From positions 203,870-267,869 of the forward strand of contig JALRMH010000053.1 of the NCBI GenBank assembly GCA_026119935.1: a stretch of 64,000 bases of DNA, written 5' to 3'. The notes under the pieces are model-generated. The model was not told the origin of the DNA. It worked only from the letters and a program-made list of their open reading frames with translations, and did no database searches. Below are positions 1-11,109 of the stretch, piece after piece. Positions within the stretch are counted from its first letter, which is position 1. The number at the start of each line of letters is the position of its first letter. The stretch is from Endothia cerciana. Taxonomy: Eukaryota; Ascomycota; Sordariomycetes; Diaporthales; Cryphonectriaceae. Position numbers and translations under genes: made by a program.

Positions 1-2339
1 GTATTTCGTCCTATGGATACTTATCGAATGCTGACGATGTTACAGAGGTCCTGGCTGGACTCGCTGAAATGGTTCTTCGATGAAGCTTTGACCGTCGAGG
101 CGTGACTGTGAGCTGTTCCCCCGCCTGTTTCGGTACCATCCACTTCCACAACCAGAGGGCCCTTCAAGGTAAACATTGTACCTTATTTGGGTAAATGCTG
201 TGGACAAAACGTCTCGATACCAATGTACTCAGCTACCCACTCGAGAGTCCCACAGCCTTAGCAATTATTACTACGCAGAAATCAGAAGCATGAAATCAAG
301 TCGAACCAGGCCACTCTAGTCTAGCGGATCCATACCTACATTCTTTTTCAAGTATCGTCCAGCAGCCTAGCGGCCTTCATATCCCCGTACCAACATCCCC
401 TATAGGCCACGAGCGGTACCTGAGCAGTACCTGAGTGCTGAAAAATATGTGGCCTCATCCACCGGATAATGCACCTACAAAGTCATCACCACTATTAATT
501 ATAGAATCCAGCTCTGCGTACTAGTTCCGTGCCGCTGGGGCAAGCCTCGAGCCTTAGACTGGACAGAGTCCTTGAGAGAGTCCTTGAGGCTTGCATCGGG
601 GTCGCATGCAAGGCTGGGGGCTTTTTCAGCCCCCGAAGCTACTGTAGCTCCTCTGTTCGCATCTATCAAAATGGTTGGGGATCTCGACCCTGCCACAGCG
701 GGCCGCGATCCTGAGTCTCATCCGAGGAGCTCTCCCGGCCACCACCTCCGAACTCTAAGCTTTTGCAACGTCACAAGCTCTGTTCATCACCACTCAATCC
801 AGACGGTACAGTAACCTTAGAGGCCTCCCCCCCCCCCCCTCCTTTACCTAACCATCGTCTCTCAGATGCTGTCTCCACAAGGCCCTTCAGAAAGTCATGA
901 TCGACTAGTCGGGTAGCGCCGGCCTAACATTGACGATCGCCCGTCTCGAAAAGTGAAGTCTCAATACCTTCAGTCATGCTCCGTGTCGCAGCAAGCTCGG
1001 CTGGCGACATCAGATGGGGTAGTGCTTTTGACTTCATCTTCCTCGGATGATGATGGATGGGTCTTGGGTCCTGGGAGACTCACATCCAATACGTACCGAT
1101 CCACCTCGTACAAGTACATTCCGACGAGCAAACGCGGCTTCTAAAATGTGAGGCGGCACGAGACCGCGCTGCAGCACACCATGCTGCAATGCTACATGCC
1201 ACCACACCACCTCTTGGCTCTCCATCTGGCATCCTTCAGGCCTTTGGCTACCCTCCACGCGCCGAATACCTGCACTCATTGGTGCTCGTTCCCTTCCGAC
1301 CTCCCACTCCAACGCATGCTGACCCGACTGACGGCCTCCTTGCATTGAGCATGCCTGAGGGAGGAAGGAGTCTTCCCCTTTGGGACCATGTGGCCACGTA
1401 GAACCCTGAATTGCATCCAATCTGCTTATTCAGACCACATACACCATCTCTTGGATCTTCTCCTTGGGACGAGTTTTCCAACACCGACACGGTAGAAACG
1501 TGAATGCTAAACTGGACTTTCCTAGTGCTCCTTCATATGAAGGTTCATTCTGAAGTGGCCATTTAATCACTTCCAGTCGTGCTTTATCTTGTTTGCCCAC
1601 GTATATATATCGGTGCATAGATGGGTAGTCCCAGTGAACCAGTGATTGGTGGTCTGTCAAATGGAAATGCGCCACGTGGGTGTTTCAATCTTCTAATTCA
1701 GGAAAACAAATAACAAGAGGAGAGAGGGGGGCAGAAGAGCCAAACGGAAGAAAGAGCAGAGCCTACGTCGCAGCTCATGCCTGGCTCTACGCAAGTTGCA
1801 TATAGAGACGTGTCCCAAAGTGATTAATCTTGAGAAATCAGCTGCATTGCGCATCTCAAGGACTTACGCAGCACCGCAGGTGCCAGAAGAAGCCCGCCAG
1901 GAACTAGGTTGAGGGTCGCAAAGTCTGGATCGAAATACTCCCCCGGATCGACTGCTCCAAGACCTCGGTGGACACCTGAAGTTTCCTAACATCCACGACG
2001 ACGGTTTCCGAGTACCAAAACCCGGGCCTCTGTGTGCTAAATTTGGCCTTGTTCGCTGCTCGCTTTGTCACAGCGGGTAGGCTTTGTAGAAACAGTAATG
2101 TGGCTGGCGGACACCTGACTTTGAGGCACAAAGACTTCGAGGACATCTCGATAAATTTCGTATCTCGAGCTTTTCAGATCGAGGGCTACTCTTTCTTCAC
2201 TGCCCATGAGCCCGTCTATACAACGGCCTTCATTCAGCCAACCGATTCGGTTTCACCAATTACCTTCAACTTTGACGTTTACAGTCCGACGAATCCAACT
2301 CTATATTAAACCCTCAAGCAACAATCCATCCCTGGCCAA
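1..2339. other. Gene-poor stretch, no supported gene
   Basis: Only short overlapping open frames on both strands occur here; none shows a recognisable domain, a convincing splice structure or codon bias. A C13 homopolymer lies at 827-839. The frames around 1034-1420 are open on both strands and look like chance. Confidence 0.5.
827..839. repeat. C13 homopolymer
   Basis: Uninterrupted run of 13 C in non-coding DNA. It is one of nine G/C runs of 12-15 bases in the window. Confidence 0.95.
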
Positions 2340-2731
2340 ATGCGTAAGTCCACCAGCTCATCATTTCCGCGCCGAGCACGGTTCTCAGACTGATCGAAAT
2401 CCTAGGCGGCGCCTTCGAGGAACACCAGGGCTGCGAGAAGTGCAGCAAGACCTGGAACCGCGAGTCCCACCACGCCAGCCCTCCCAACCCGCCCTGCCGC
2501 CGCTCATACAGCCCGTCAAAAATGCTGCCGCTGGTGAATACCGATACGTGTTTGCCGTGCAGGACGGCCACGGGACGGGAGTGGCAGGAGACACTGGATG
2601 GGAATAAAGGCAGCCGCAAGCTGACGCCGCTCTTTTGGGACTCTAACAAGAACGAGTTTAGTGGTGTATGGAGTGTAAGGGATCCTACAACGAAGGAGAA
2701 AATCCTAGAGCGCTTCGGACTGCCGACTTGA
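2340..2731 (+). CDS. Small CxxC-motif protein with one intron, unknown function
   Basis: Proposed coding exons are 2340-2343 (ATG plus one base) and 2406-2731, giving 109 residues. The 62-base intron starts GTAAGT and ends CTAG, with a CTGAT branch-like site. The protein starts MRGAFEEHQGCEKC and carries two CxxC pairs (CEKC near residues 11-14, CLPC near 52-55) plus another Cys between them, so a small zinc-binding fold is possible. The second half is rich in Lys, Trp and charged residues and has no membrane segment or signal peptide. I do not recognise the family. The tiny first exon decides the start: without the intron, the frame upstream of 2406 is closed by a stop at 2390-2392. Both the splice signal and the Cys pattern argue that it is real, but transcript support is lacking. 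Confidence 0.5.
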
Positions 2732-3649
2732 TCTCTCAAAAATTGGAGCCCATGTTCTTTTTACTTCTTGTTTCCAATATTTCGCCGCTGAGATGATTAT
2801 TTCATTGTAATGAGACCTTGAGAATCACCAGGGGAAACTTGGACAAGCGAGTTATATAATACTGTGGATTAATTATGTAGTCTGGTTCTCAGTCTCGCTA
2901 ACTACGGAGGCCCATTAGACCACAATACAGAATCAGACTCACCGAAAAGCGAGTGTCATCTGTCAAAATGGGCACCCAGTTCGATGCAACACTATACTGG
3001 TAGTATTGCCCATTCGCCTTCCTTTCACTATCTGTCATCGCTGCAGTGGCTGAGGATATTGAGGATACCCTCTTGCTGAGGCGTGTTATCCGCTGACGAG
3101 TGCTATACATGGAGGCGCATCCTGTAGTGGGCATGGAGCGGTGGGGGGCAGGTGTGATGTGAAGCACCGTTGTGGCGGAAGAGCGAGAGAGACAGCGAGA
3201 GATGGGAGGGGTGATGCATGAAAGGTAAATTAACCTTTGATCCACTATGAGAGGTCCTCTTGATGGTGAGGTACGAGAGTGATATTCACTTCAAGGGGCC
3301 TAGTACTCACTTTCTAGGCTTAACCTTACAGAGGCTATCAGTAGGACCGGAGATGTGAAAACAACGTCTTCATGGTGGAGATGGGTAACGGGTTAGGTGG
3401 AATGGCTTATGGCTGATGATCCCGAGACATGTGCCTACCTGGGTAGCTTTTGCGACGTTAGCCCGAACAGTACTACAGCTAACAAGAGTTCACAGGTCGA
3501 TTCTATACACCTCATTGGATATTATCGCTTGGATAGGGTGGTGGAGCTGAGGGCGAGGGGCTAGACGCAGCCTTGCGACTGCTACAGCAATAGAAGACCT
3601 CCGATCCGTGTGACTCAGATTAAAGGACTGGATCTACTTAGTACCTAAA
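2732..3649. other. Intergenic, nothing recognised
   Basis: AT-richer DNA with only a short minus-strand frame (2898-3245) of low-complexity Ser/Arg composition, judged spurious. Confidence 0.5.
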
Positions 3650-6170
3650 TGTCTAGGGCGTTGCTTTACTATTTAACCCTTATAGCCCTCGTCGCCCTAT
3701 AGCCCTCGTCCGCTCTGTGGCCCTCATCGCTCTGTGGCCCTCGTCTGCCCTGTGGCCCTCGTCTGCCCTGTGGCTCTGTGGCCCTCGTCACTCTCTTTCT
3801 GCTAGTATCTTGGTGGCATACGAATTCTAGCATCGTCGAAGAAGTGAATCCTAGCCTAATCTTTCAGGTGATAGCGATGCTGTTGTAGCTTGTGATAGCG
3901 GTACAGCTTGCCTGGCAGGAGGAGTAGCAAGCAGCCCTGAAGCTGAGTTGATACTATTGATATCCTTCTAAGCCAGGAACTCTTTCAGAAACTGACGTAA
4001 AAGACTGACAGTCCACTCCTCAATGCCGCGGGCACTATACCAACCACCAGGAAGATCACCAAGCCTGCTTAAGGCGATGCCCTCTTGTGCCAGTTCCTTC
4101 CCAAGGCGACGAACCATCTCGCTCTCTGTAAGATCGCGAGCTCGTTAATGCCGCAGCTGTGTCAGGAACTCGTATATAAGGCCATCCACATCAACACCCT
4201 CTAGAACAACTAGGCTAGACGATAGCACCACGAGTGGCTGCGGTGGTGGGGTGCTAGGTGCCTGTGAAGGTGCGTATACTGATGAGGGTATCGTGGGAGG
4301 CGCTGATGGTGCTAAAAAAGGAGGGCGCCAGCGCTGGCGGTCTTGTCTGCCCTTGAAGCAACTATGCTAGCAGTGCGAAATCTCCTCCTCCGTTGACGTT
4401 GATGATGCTGCCACCAATAGAGCCATCACCACAGACCTTCGCAGTGCGCGCTTTCCCTACAGGTCCAAGAAGATTATCCCAAGGGCTAGCTGGTGTAGCA
4501 GCTGTTTCTAGGTTGGTAAGGATGCTATTCCTAGTGCTAGACTCCCCCTGAGCAACACTAATAGCACGTCCAAGGACATCACGGTAAATGCTAAGGGGGA
4601 TATTGTCAACCTCTGCCCTCTCTTGCCGCATCGCGATCTTTTCTAACCACTTCAATAGATCTCCCTAAGCTAGCTTTAGATAGCAACCATCTGGCTTAAT
4701 GAAGCAGAAACCTCCATATTTCGTACCACGCTTGTTGTTTAGACAGCGTATAGCATCACGATATTGCTAGTAAAAGCTTAGCTGCATAAAGGCCTCTCTC
4801 TAGGTTATAATCCTGTTTCCAACCTGTTCAACCATTACAGACCCCTTCGATTAAGCAGTCCCTAGTATATAGCTTGGCTGCTTCCTGCCTGCGCTAGTAC
4901 TTGCAGGTGTCTATATGTTGAAGGGATTGCAAAACTCGTTAGCTTCTGCTAAAGCAGCTCTTGCAGTTCCAGCTATCAGAGTAGCTGTTACGCTCTATAA
5001 TAATAGCGTAGTAGCAGTGAAGCTATACAGAACGTATCTGCTATAAGTCTCTAGATTAAAGCTATATATAATTATTAACCAGTACTGCTGCTTAAGGCTA
5101 TAAAGAATAACCTCAGCAATCTAATAAGCAGCCTCCTCAAAGTCATCACTATAAACTTCGTCACTATATATAACATCACCTTTTCTGCTAATCTTGCCTT
5201 CACCTATCTGAATCTTAGCGAAGTTGTACTAGGTTTAAACAAACCGCCCCTCTGTCTTTTACCTAGCACGCAGTTTCTAGCTATCAAGCTAGTCATATAG
5301 GATAACTAAGACAGCATCCTTAAGAGTACCCAGCTTAGCAGACAAGGTCTTCATAAGCATTAACGGCGTTAAAATCCCTTGAAATTAAGAGGCACAGTTA
5401 GCAGGGTAAGCCTATTCTATGCGAATTTCTGCTAGAATAGTAATATCGATGAGGGCATTATCCTCTTCGTCTGGCTAGGCACCCTCCTCTTGCGAATCTT
5501 CTATCACGATTGCTTCAGCGGGAGCGGTGGCGGCGGCAGCGGCGGCAGCCTTCTCGGCAGCCTTCTCCTCGGCAGCCGCCTTCTTCGCAGCAGCCTTTAT
5601 AGCAGCAGCAGCCTGTAACAAGGGCTCGTATGGAGAGGGCTTGGGGTCTGAATTCACTGATAATTGCTAAGGGACTCTAAGGGCTTGATGAGATCCCTTC
5701 CTCCTGGAGCCTCTGGTCTTCCGAGGGGTCTTGTTATATACACGAAGTTCTCGCTGCCTCAGGCAGCCACGGCTTTGACCAACTCTCCGCACCATGCATG
5801 TTGGGAATACCTTCATCGTTGACCAGGGTCTGTATTGGTTATCAGGCCTCTGTTGGTCTGCAGGCCACGTGGCGCTGTAGTATTCAGCGCTTAGCCCTTC
5901 GGAAGCCTTCCGTGTGACACAGCCGCCGCCTCTTCAGCAGCCTTCGCATTTATAGCAGCTCTGTCAGCAGCCTTCTTCTGTGCTATTATACGCTTGGCTA
6001 CAGTAGCCCTAGGTGGCCCGCCAGCCTTCCGTTTCGGTGCTATCCTGGTAGGACTAGGCTCTAGGAAAATCGTACGCTTGGCTTCGGATTCGAACGGAGG
6101 CGGCGTGGAGTTAGCGACACTCCACGCAAGATCGACTGTAAGCCTGATAAGTGGGTTCTTGCTAGAAGGC
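3650..6170 (-). pseudogene. Degenerate long reading frame, probable RIP-damaged mobile element of unknown type
   Basis: Reading the minus strand from about 6170 to 3650 gives long protein-like stretches. First comes a Pro/Lys/Ala-rich part (EPSPTRIAPKRKAGG near 6050, an Ala-Lys helix near 5640-5480). Then follows a central part with KYGGFCFIKPDGCYLKL near 4700, an intact 97-codon piece at 4362-4655, and a part with RRLGKELAQEGIALSRLGDL near 4110. In the frame from 5657 to 4362 I counted 16 premature stops: 12 TAG, 4 TAA and no TGA. This is the pattern left when CAG and CAA lose C to T. The C-terminal end runs into a GHRADE-type tandem repeat. I could not assign a family; a transposon or retroelement gene, or an accessory gene damaged by RIP, are the alternatives. 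Confidence 0.5.
3682..3790. repeat. Imperfect 17-18 bp tandem repeat
   Basis: About six imperfect copies of a unit like TGTGGCCCTCGTCTGCCC. On the minus strand the 18-base units would encode a GHRADE hexapeptide repeat at the end of the degenerate frame, so it was probably once coding. Confidence 0.75.
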
Positions 6171-7038
6171 GCCTGTTAGACTTTGATCTACGCATGGGAA
6201 TCCTTACTCTAGTCGTCAAGCTGACTGACTACCTGAGTAGTCTGGCTGTCCGGAACAGAACCCACCTGTACTAAGGGCTAGCAAGGCCTCTGCGCCTGCT
6301 CTACGACCAGACGGGGACTCAGAGGTTGGAAATGTAGGTTCCGGTGTTCCCTCCATATAATTGAGCATGCAGCAGGCCAGCGAGTGTCGCAAATCTCTGA
6401 ATAGCTCCAGTCGTAGTCAAAAAAGAGGCAAAAAACGGTCAGTTTTTGGCATTCCCGAAAATTTGGTGCGATTTTGCTGACGGGTGCGGGATCTGCGAAA
6501 ATAAAGTGGGGAAAACCACTTGATTGCCGTTGGGAGTAATTACATGGCTTGTATAGTCTAGACAAAAGGACTCGTGATGATTCTCCGCAATCAGTCTCCA
6601 GGCAGCGAACAGGCCCAGCCATAGATCAATCGTCCCCGGATCTGGGTACGATTCCTGTGTACCCGTTCAACGTCGTGATGGTGCTTTGTGGGGCTCGAGG
6701 CGGGTCCCCTATCGCACAACACCTTCAGCTGAAAGAATAACACGGTTGTGCATTTTCTGTTAGTAGTTCACTAGCACTATCTTCGGGCGAACTCGTTTCT
6801 CCTCAAGTTCTCGAAGAATCTGCCAACGTGCATTGATATTTACAGCCTAGAAGATCGGTAGCCCACAATCCTTTACCATCATTCGTTTCCCAACGAATAC
6901 GCCATCGGGTCAATGGTTCCTTTTCCCCAGACCTAGCCACGAGCCTAAGTCTCATTCTTAACAGTTTTGTCACAGTCACATTTCCTGTATGATTTGACCC
7001 CAGTCTGCCATAACTTTGCCCATGGTGATACATCATTC
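6171..7038. other. Intergenic, nothing recognised
   Basis: Short frames only. It ends at the proposed start of the BCS1-like gene. Confidence 0.45.
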
Positions 7039-8951
7039 ATGGCTGATTTGAAAGACATGTCGTCTTCCCTCCTGGCGGGCGCCAACGCCACAGCACCTCT
7101 GCACGAGTTTCTCGGACACGTACCTGGTCTTGGCTGGCTTCAAGACTTCATTTCGCGATGGATCAAGCTAGACATCACCACGATCGCTGCCACGGTCACC
7201 ATTCTAGGCACGCTGTCGAGGGTCTTTCAAGTTCTCCACGCATTCGCCATCAAGTTTTACTGGTACGTCACTCGGTTCTTCACAGCCTCGGTGTCTATAA
7301 ACGCAAGGGACAAGCTCAACCGGGAGGTCCTCAACTGGGTGGGTGTCCAAGTCCTCACTCGGCAGGCCACCCGAATAATCACCGCTCGTTCCTGAGATGG
7401 TCAACTCTGATGCCTTCTACTACCGCCGCGCCGCGGATGGAACGAATCGATTACGACACCGACAAGCGTAAGCCCATCCAGTACCTTCCGACCTTTGGCA
7501 GTACATGGTTCTTCCACAAGGGCAACGTTTTCATCGTCCGGCGCGTTTCAGGGTCGTCATCGAGCACATATTTTATGGACAACGTCCCGGATGAGTATGT
7601 GTCTGCCCCTGAAGGCACAGAACCACTTGTGGTCATGTGTCTGGGCCGCTCTGTGGAACCTCCCGATTCCTCAACGCATGTCAGAAGTTTGCTGAGGAAC
7701 AGCGCGATGCGTATGTGACAGTACGGGTTTCTCTAAGTCGCGATACGACGACGAGTCGTGGGAGACCACGATCTTACGCCCTATCCGTCCAATAGAGACA
7801 ATACACTTTGACGAGAAGACTAAAGCCGACCTAGTCGCTGATGTCAAGAATTACCTGGACCCGGTCACTAGAAAATTCTACACCGATCGCGGCATTCCGT
7901 ATCGAAGAGGTGAATTGTGATTTCCCCAGAACGTGCTCCCCTCATTTTATTACTGACAATATGGGCCCCGACAGGTTATCTACTGCATGGTCCTGCCGGG
8001 ACCGGAAAGACAAGTCTATCGCTGGCTCTTGCTGGCCGTTTTGGCCTGGAACTTTATCTCCTCCACCTTCCCAGCGTCCGGGGCGATATTGAGCTCGAGA
8101 GGCTATTCACCGCGTTACCACCACGCTGTTTTATCCTCCTGGAGGATATCGACGCGGTCGGTATCAAGAAACGCGGCAGCTTTAAGCGCGACGGGGACCT
8201 TGACGAAGCCGAACACGAAGATGAGGACGATGAAGAGGACCGCTCCCAATATGGTGTCCGCAGCTCCCTCACCCTCTCGGGGCTGCTCAACGTCCTCGAT
8301 GGCGTCGCCTCACAGGAAGGCCGTATCGTCCTGATGACTTCCAACTTTGCAGAGCGCCAGGACCGCGCCCTCGTTCGTCCGGGCCGCATTGACAGGATGA
8401 TCTTTCTCGGCAACATCACCCAGCGGTCTGCGGAGCTGATGTTCAAACGCATGTATGAGAGTGATCCATCCACCCCATCCACGGAGGCGCTGAGAGCCGT
8501 AGCCGGAGAAGAGCTGGAGAAGCTGGCGTTGCAATTCAGCAGACAGATCAAGCCCGATACCTTCACACCCGCGCAGTTGCAGGGGTACTTTCTCAATCAC
8601 TGCAACGATCCACGAAGGGCGGTCGTGGGCCTGGAAGATTGGATGACCGAGGAGATGGCTTGCATGGAGGACGCAAAGAGGCGAGCTAAGGAGGCAGCTC
8701 TAGCAAGAAAGAGGAGGAAGCAAAAGCAGCTGAGCCTGGTATTGAGCCCACAATTGGGAATGGAAAGCACAGGTCTGGCCAACGGCGGCATTGCTGGTCT
8801 CCATGGTTCGATTCCAACACCGCCTGTCAGTGCTAAACTTCCTACTTGCTGTAGCTGTGGTGGCTCTTCAGTCGAAGTTGTGGAGAACGAGGAGACAAAG
8901 GGGGCAAAGGAGGAGAAAGCGAGCACAAACTCCTATGTGTGGTCTGTTTAG
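7039..8951 (+). pseudogene. BCS1-like AAA ATPase, interrupted by frame shifts
   Basis: Related to the mitochondrial inner-membrane chaperone BCS1 that helps assemble respiratory complex III; filamentous fungi carry many such paralogues. The first part (from MADLKDM at 7039 to about 7390) shows a hydrophobic segment and the BCS1 N-terminal region (LNWVGVQVLTRQATR). The middle continues in another frame (KPIQYLPTFGSTWFFHKGN, about 7470-7650), then a third (RFLNACQKFAEEQRDAYV, 7655-7735), then a fourth shift (RYDDESWETTILRPIRP, 7741-7909). A normal 65-base intron (7910-7974, GTGAAT..ACAG, branch TACTGAC) leads into an intact AAA domain: Walker A GPAGTGKTS, Walker B CFILLEDIDAVG, and RPGRIDRM with the arginine finger. 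The shifts near 7655 and 7740 have no room for introns, so single-base indels or sequencing errors are needed. The last 326 codons are clean. Confidence 0.8.
7910..7974 (+). other. Intron in BCS1-like gene
   Basis: GTGAAT donor, TACTGAC branch site, CAG acceptor. Splicing joins RR to GYLLHGPAG, the universally expected context of the AAA Walker A motif. Confidence 0.85.
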
Positions 8952-9437
8952 CTCTAGTCCATGATCAGCATTTGTAATGTTATAAGCCGCCATTCAGGAC
9001 CCACACATCTCTGATACGACTGTGACATCTATCAAGGCCGCTGAGCACCGAGACTTAACCGCCTCAACTGAGTTCGGTGATACGGGAGTCATGGAAGTCA
9101 GATCTGGCGGAGGCGGTTTCAGCCTGCCAGCTTCGATGGAAACTCTATTGTTGAGATGGCAATTCCATGCAACGGTAGCATGACTGCTACCTCCACAACT
9201 AAAGCCACAATCCACAAAAGTATCATCTTGTCTCGCTTGGTCTGACGTTCTCCAAGTGGACTGGCTGGGTATAGTCTGGCAGGATCTTATTGATGCCTAC
9301 CTGAAGAAAGGCAGTTGCACACTACCTTGTTCTCTTGATTATTTCCTCTTTTGTCACCGTTCTAAGGCACACCCATCTTGTCTGCCTCCCCGGAGGCAGG
9401 CCCGGAATTTCGCTCGGATTACGAACCTTGTCTATGC
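8952..9437. other. Convergent intergenic region
   Basis: Lies between the 3' ends of the BCS1-like gene and the MFS gene. No supported gene. Confidence 0.5.
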
Positions 9438-11109
9438 TCAAAGCAAGTACCTGAACCCCTTCCTCATCTTCAGCGCCTCATCTACCGTCGTGCCCTCCAT
9501 CTCGGCCGTCTGGTTGGCAACATCTTCCGCATCCCAATCGGCCAGCTCGCCAAGCTCCAAGTTCTTGTTCAACCGAGCCAGGATCATCCTGAATACCAGG
9601 CAACCCATAATTGTTACGCCAAACATCGCCGTTACGATGCCATACGATTTTCGATATCCGTTTGCGCTCAGATCCCATACATATGAGCCCGCAATATTCC
9701 CAAATTGGGAGAAGGCGTTGATCGCGGCGAGCGCGACCGCACGCTTCGCAGGAGGTCGGGGGAATGATGACGATATCCACGAGTAGAAGACGATGAAGCT
9801 GAAACATTATGATCAGTTCAATCCACAGCCACTGACTAGATGCTAACATACCCTGCATAAGAGCTGGCCTGGAGGAACAAGGCGACGTAACGACCAGCGG
9901 TGTTCAGAGTCGACATCGAGATAATGAAACCAATCATGCCGATTATGATGGGTCCGATGATATGCCAAAACTTCTCGCCAGTCCGATCCGAATGCCACGC
10001 GTTGATCAAAGACACGATACAAGAGAACACCCACGGCGGGGAGCTTAGCAGCAGAGTCGGAACGTAGCCATAGCCGAGCGTGCCGGTTAGGGTTGGCTGG
10101 TTCATATCGTCAACGTTCCCATCCATTACACGAGGAGACCATAAGCGACGTTACTCACAAAAAAGGCATTGAAGGAGAGCCCAACCACATACGCCATCAG
10201 CGTAAACATCATCACCCACACCCCGACGTCCTTCAGTGCCATGACCAGACCGTCCGTCACACCCTGCTCCTTCGAGTCCGCGTCCACCTCGCCTACGTCC
10301 TCCAGCATGCGAAGCTGAGCCACCTGGCGCTCCTCGTCCGTGAAGCCACGCGTGTTGTACGGCAGGTCCGGGAGGATGAGCGCGGCCGAGATGGCGATGA
10401 GCATGGTGACCGAGCCCTCGATCCAGAACAACCACCGCCACGCCGCATGACCAAGTGTGCCCTGCATGTTTGACAGGACACCAGCACCGACCAGCGCGGA
10501 GAAGGCGTTCGAGATGAGGTTGCCGCAGAACAGAATCGCGTTCCTCGTCGTCAACTCGCGGCGCGTGTACCACTTCGACAGGATGAGCAAGGCCCCAGGA
10601 AGGAATGCAGCCTCAACAAAGCCTAGGAAGAACCGCACCAGGACCATGCCCACGAAGCTCTGCACAGTGCCCGTCACCGTCGACATAATACCCCAAAGTA
10701 GCATCACAATGCTGAGGTACAGCGACGGCCGAGGAATCCGGTTGATGAACATATTCGAAGGGATCTGCATGAGGATATAGCCCACATACAAGATACTTAG
10801 ACATGTCTCATACTGCGTATTGCTGAGCTTCAGGTCCGCCTGGAGGCCCTTCAGACGCGCGGAAGCGATGTTGTTTCTGTCGAGGTAGTTCATGATGTAG
10901 ATGAGCACAAACAGCCCACAGCGGGCGTCAAGCTTGCGCTTGAGGCTCTTCTCGACGCGCACGCGATGCTCGGGCGTCATATAGGCAACATTGAGGTTGG
11001 TATCCTCGCCATTGTGTCTGGATGGGCCGGGAATGTCCTCAAGGTTCTCAACATCTTGCTTCGGCGACTCGGGCCCGCTTGGCGCGACGCTGGCAATGTC
11101 GTCCGGCAT
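9438..11109 (-). CDS. MFS transporter, allantoate-permease (Dal5-like) family
   Basis: Plasma-membrane proton-coupled uptake carrier of the anion:cation symporter branch; substrates in this branch include allantoate, vitamins and small organic acids, and the exact substrate is not predictable here. Exons are 11109-10159, 10096-9852 and 9798-9438, coding for 518 residues, the usual size. Introns of 62 and 53 bases have GTGAGT and GTATGT donors. A charged N-terminal cytoplasmic tail is followed by the first helix, FVLIYIMNYLDRNNIASARL (family signature NYLDRxNI), and the loop after helix 2-3. WRWLFWIEG marks helix 6, and the C-terminal half runs from SFNAFFPTLTGTLGYG to the acidic cytoplasmic tail ending FRYLL. 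The start at 11109 (MPDDIAS) was chosen because upstream codons to 11427 read as low-complexity sequence; a longer start in the same frame is possible. Confidence 0.9.
9799..9851 (-). other. Intron 2 of MFS gene
   Basis: 53 bases, GTATGT..TTCAG on the minus strand. Splicing restores SSYAGFIVFYSWISSSFP in one frame. Confidence 0.85.
10097..10158 (-). other. Intron 1 of MFS gene
   Basis: 62 bases, GTGAGT..ACCAG. It joins FNAFF to PTLTGTLGYG in phase 0. Confidence 0.85.

Noticed and set aside
1034..1420. Opposed frames of 128 and 114 codons
   Set aside because: Open on both strands with no domain, splice site or codon bias.
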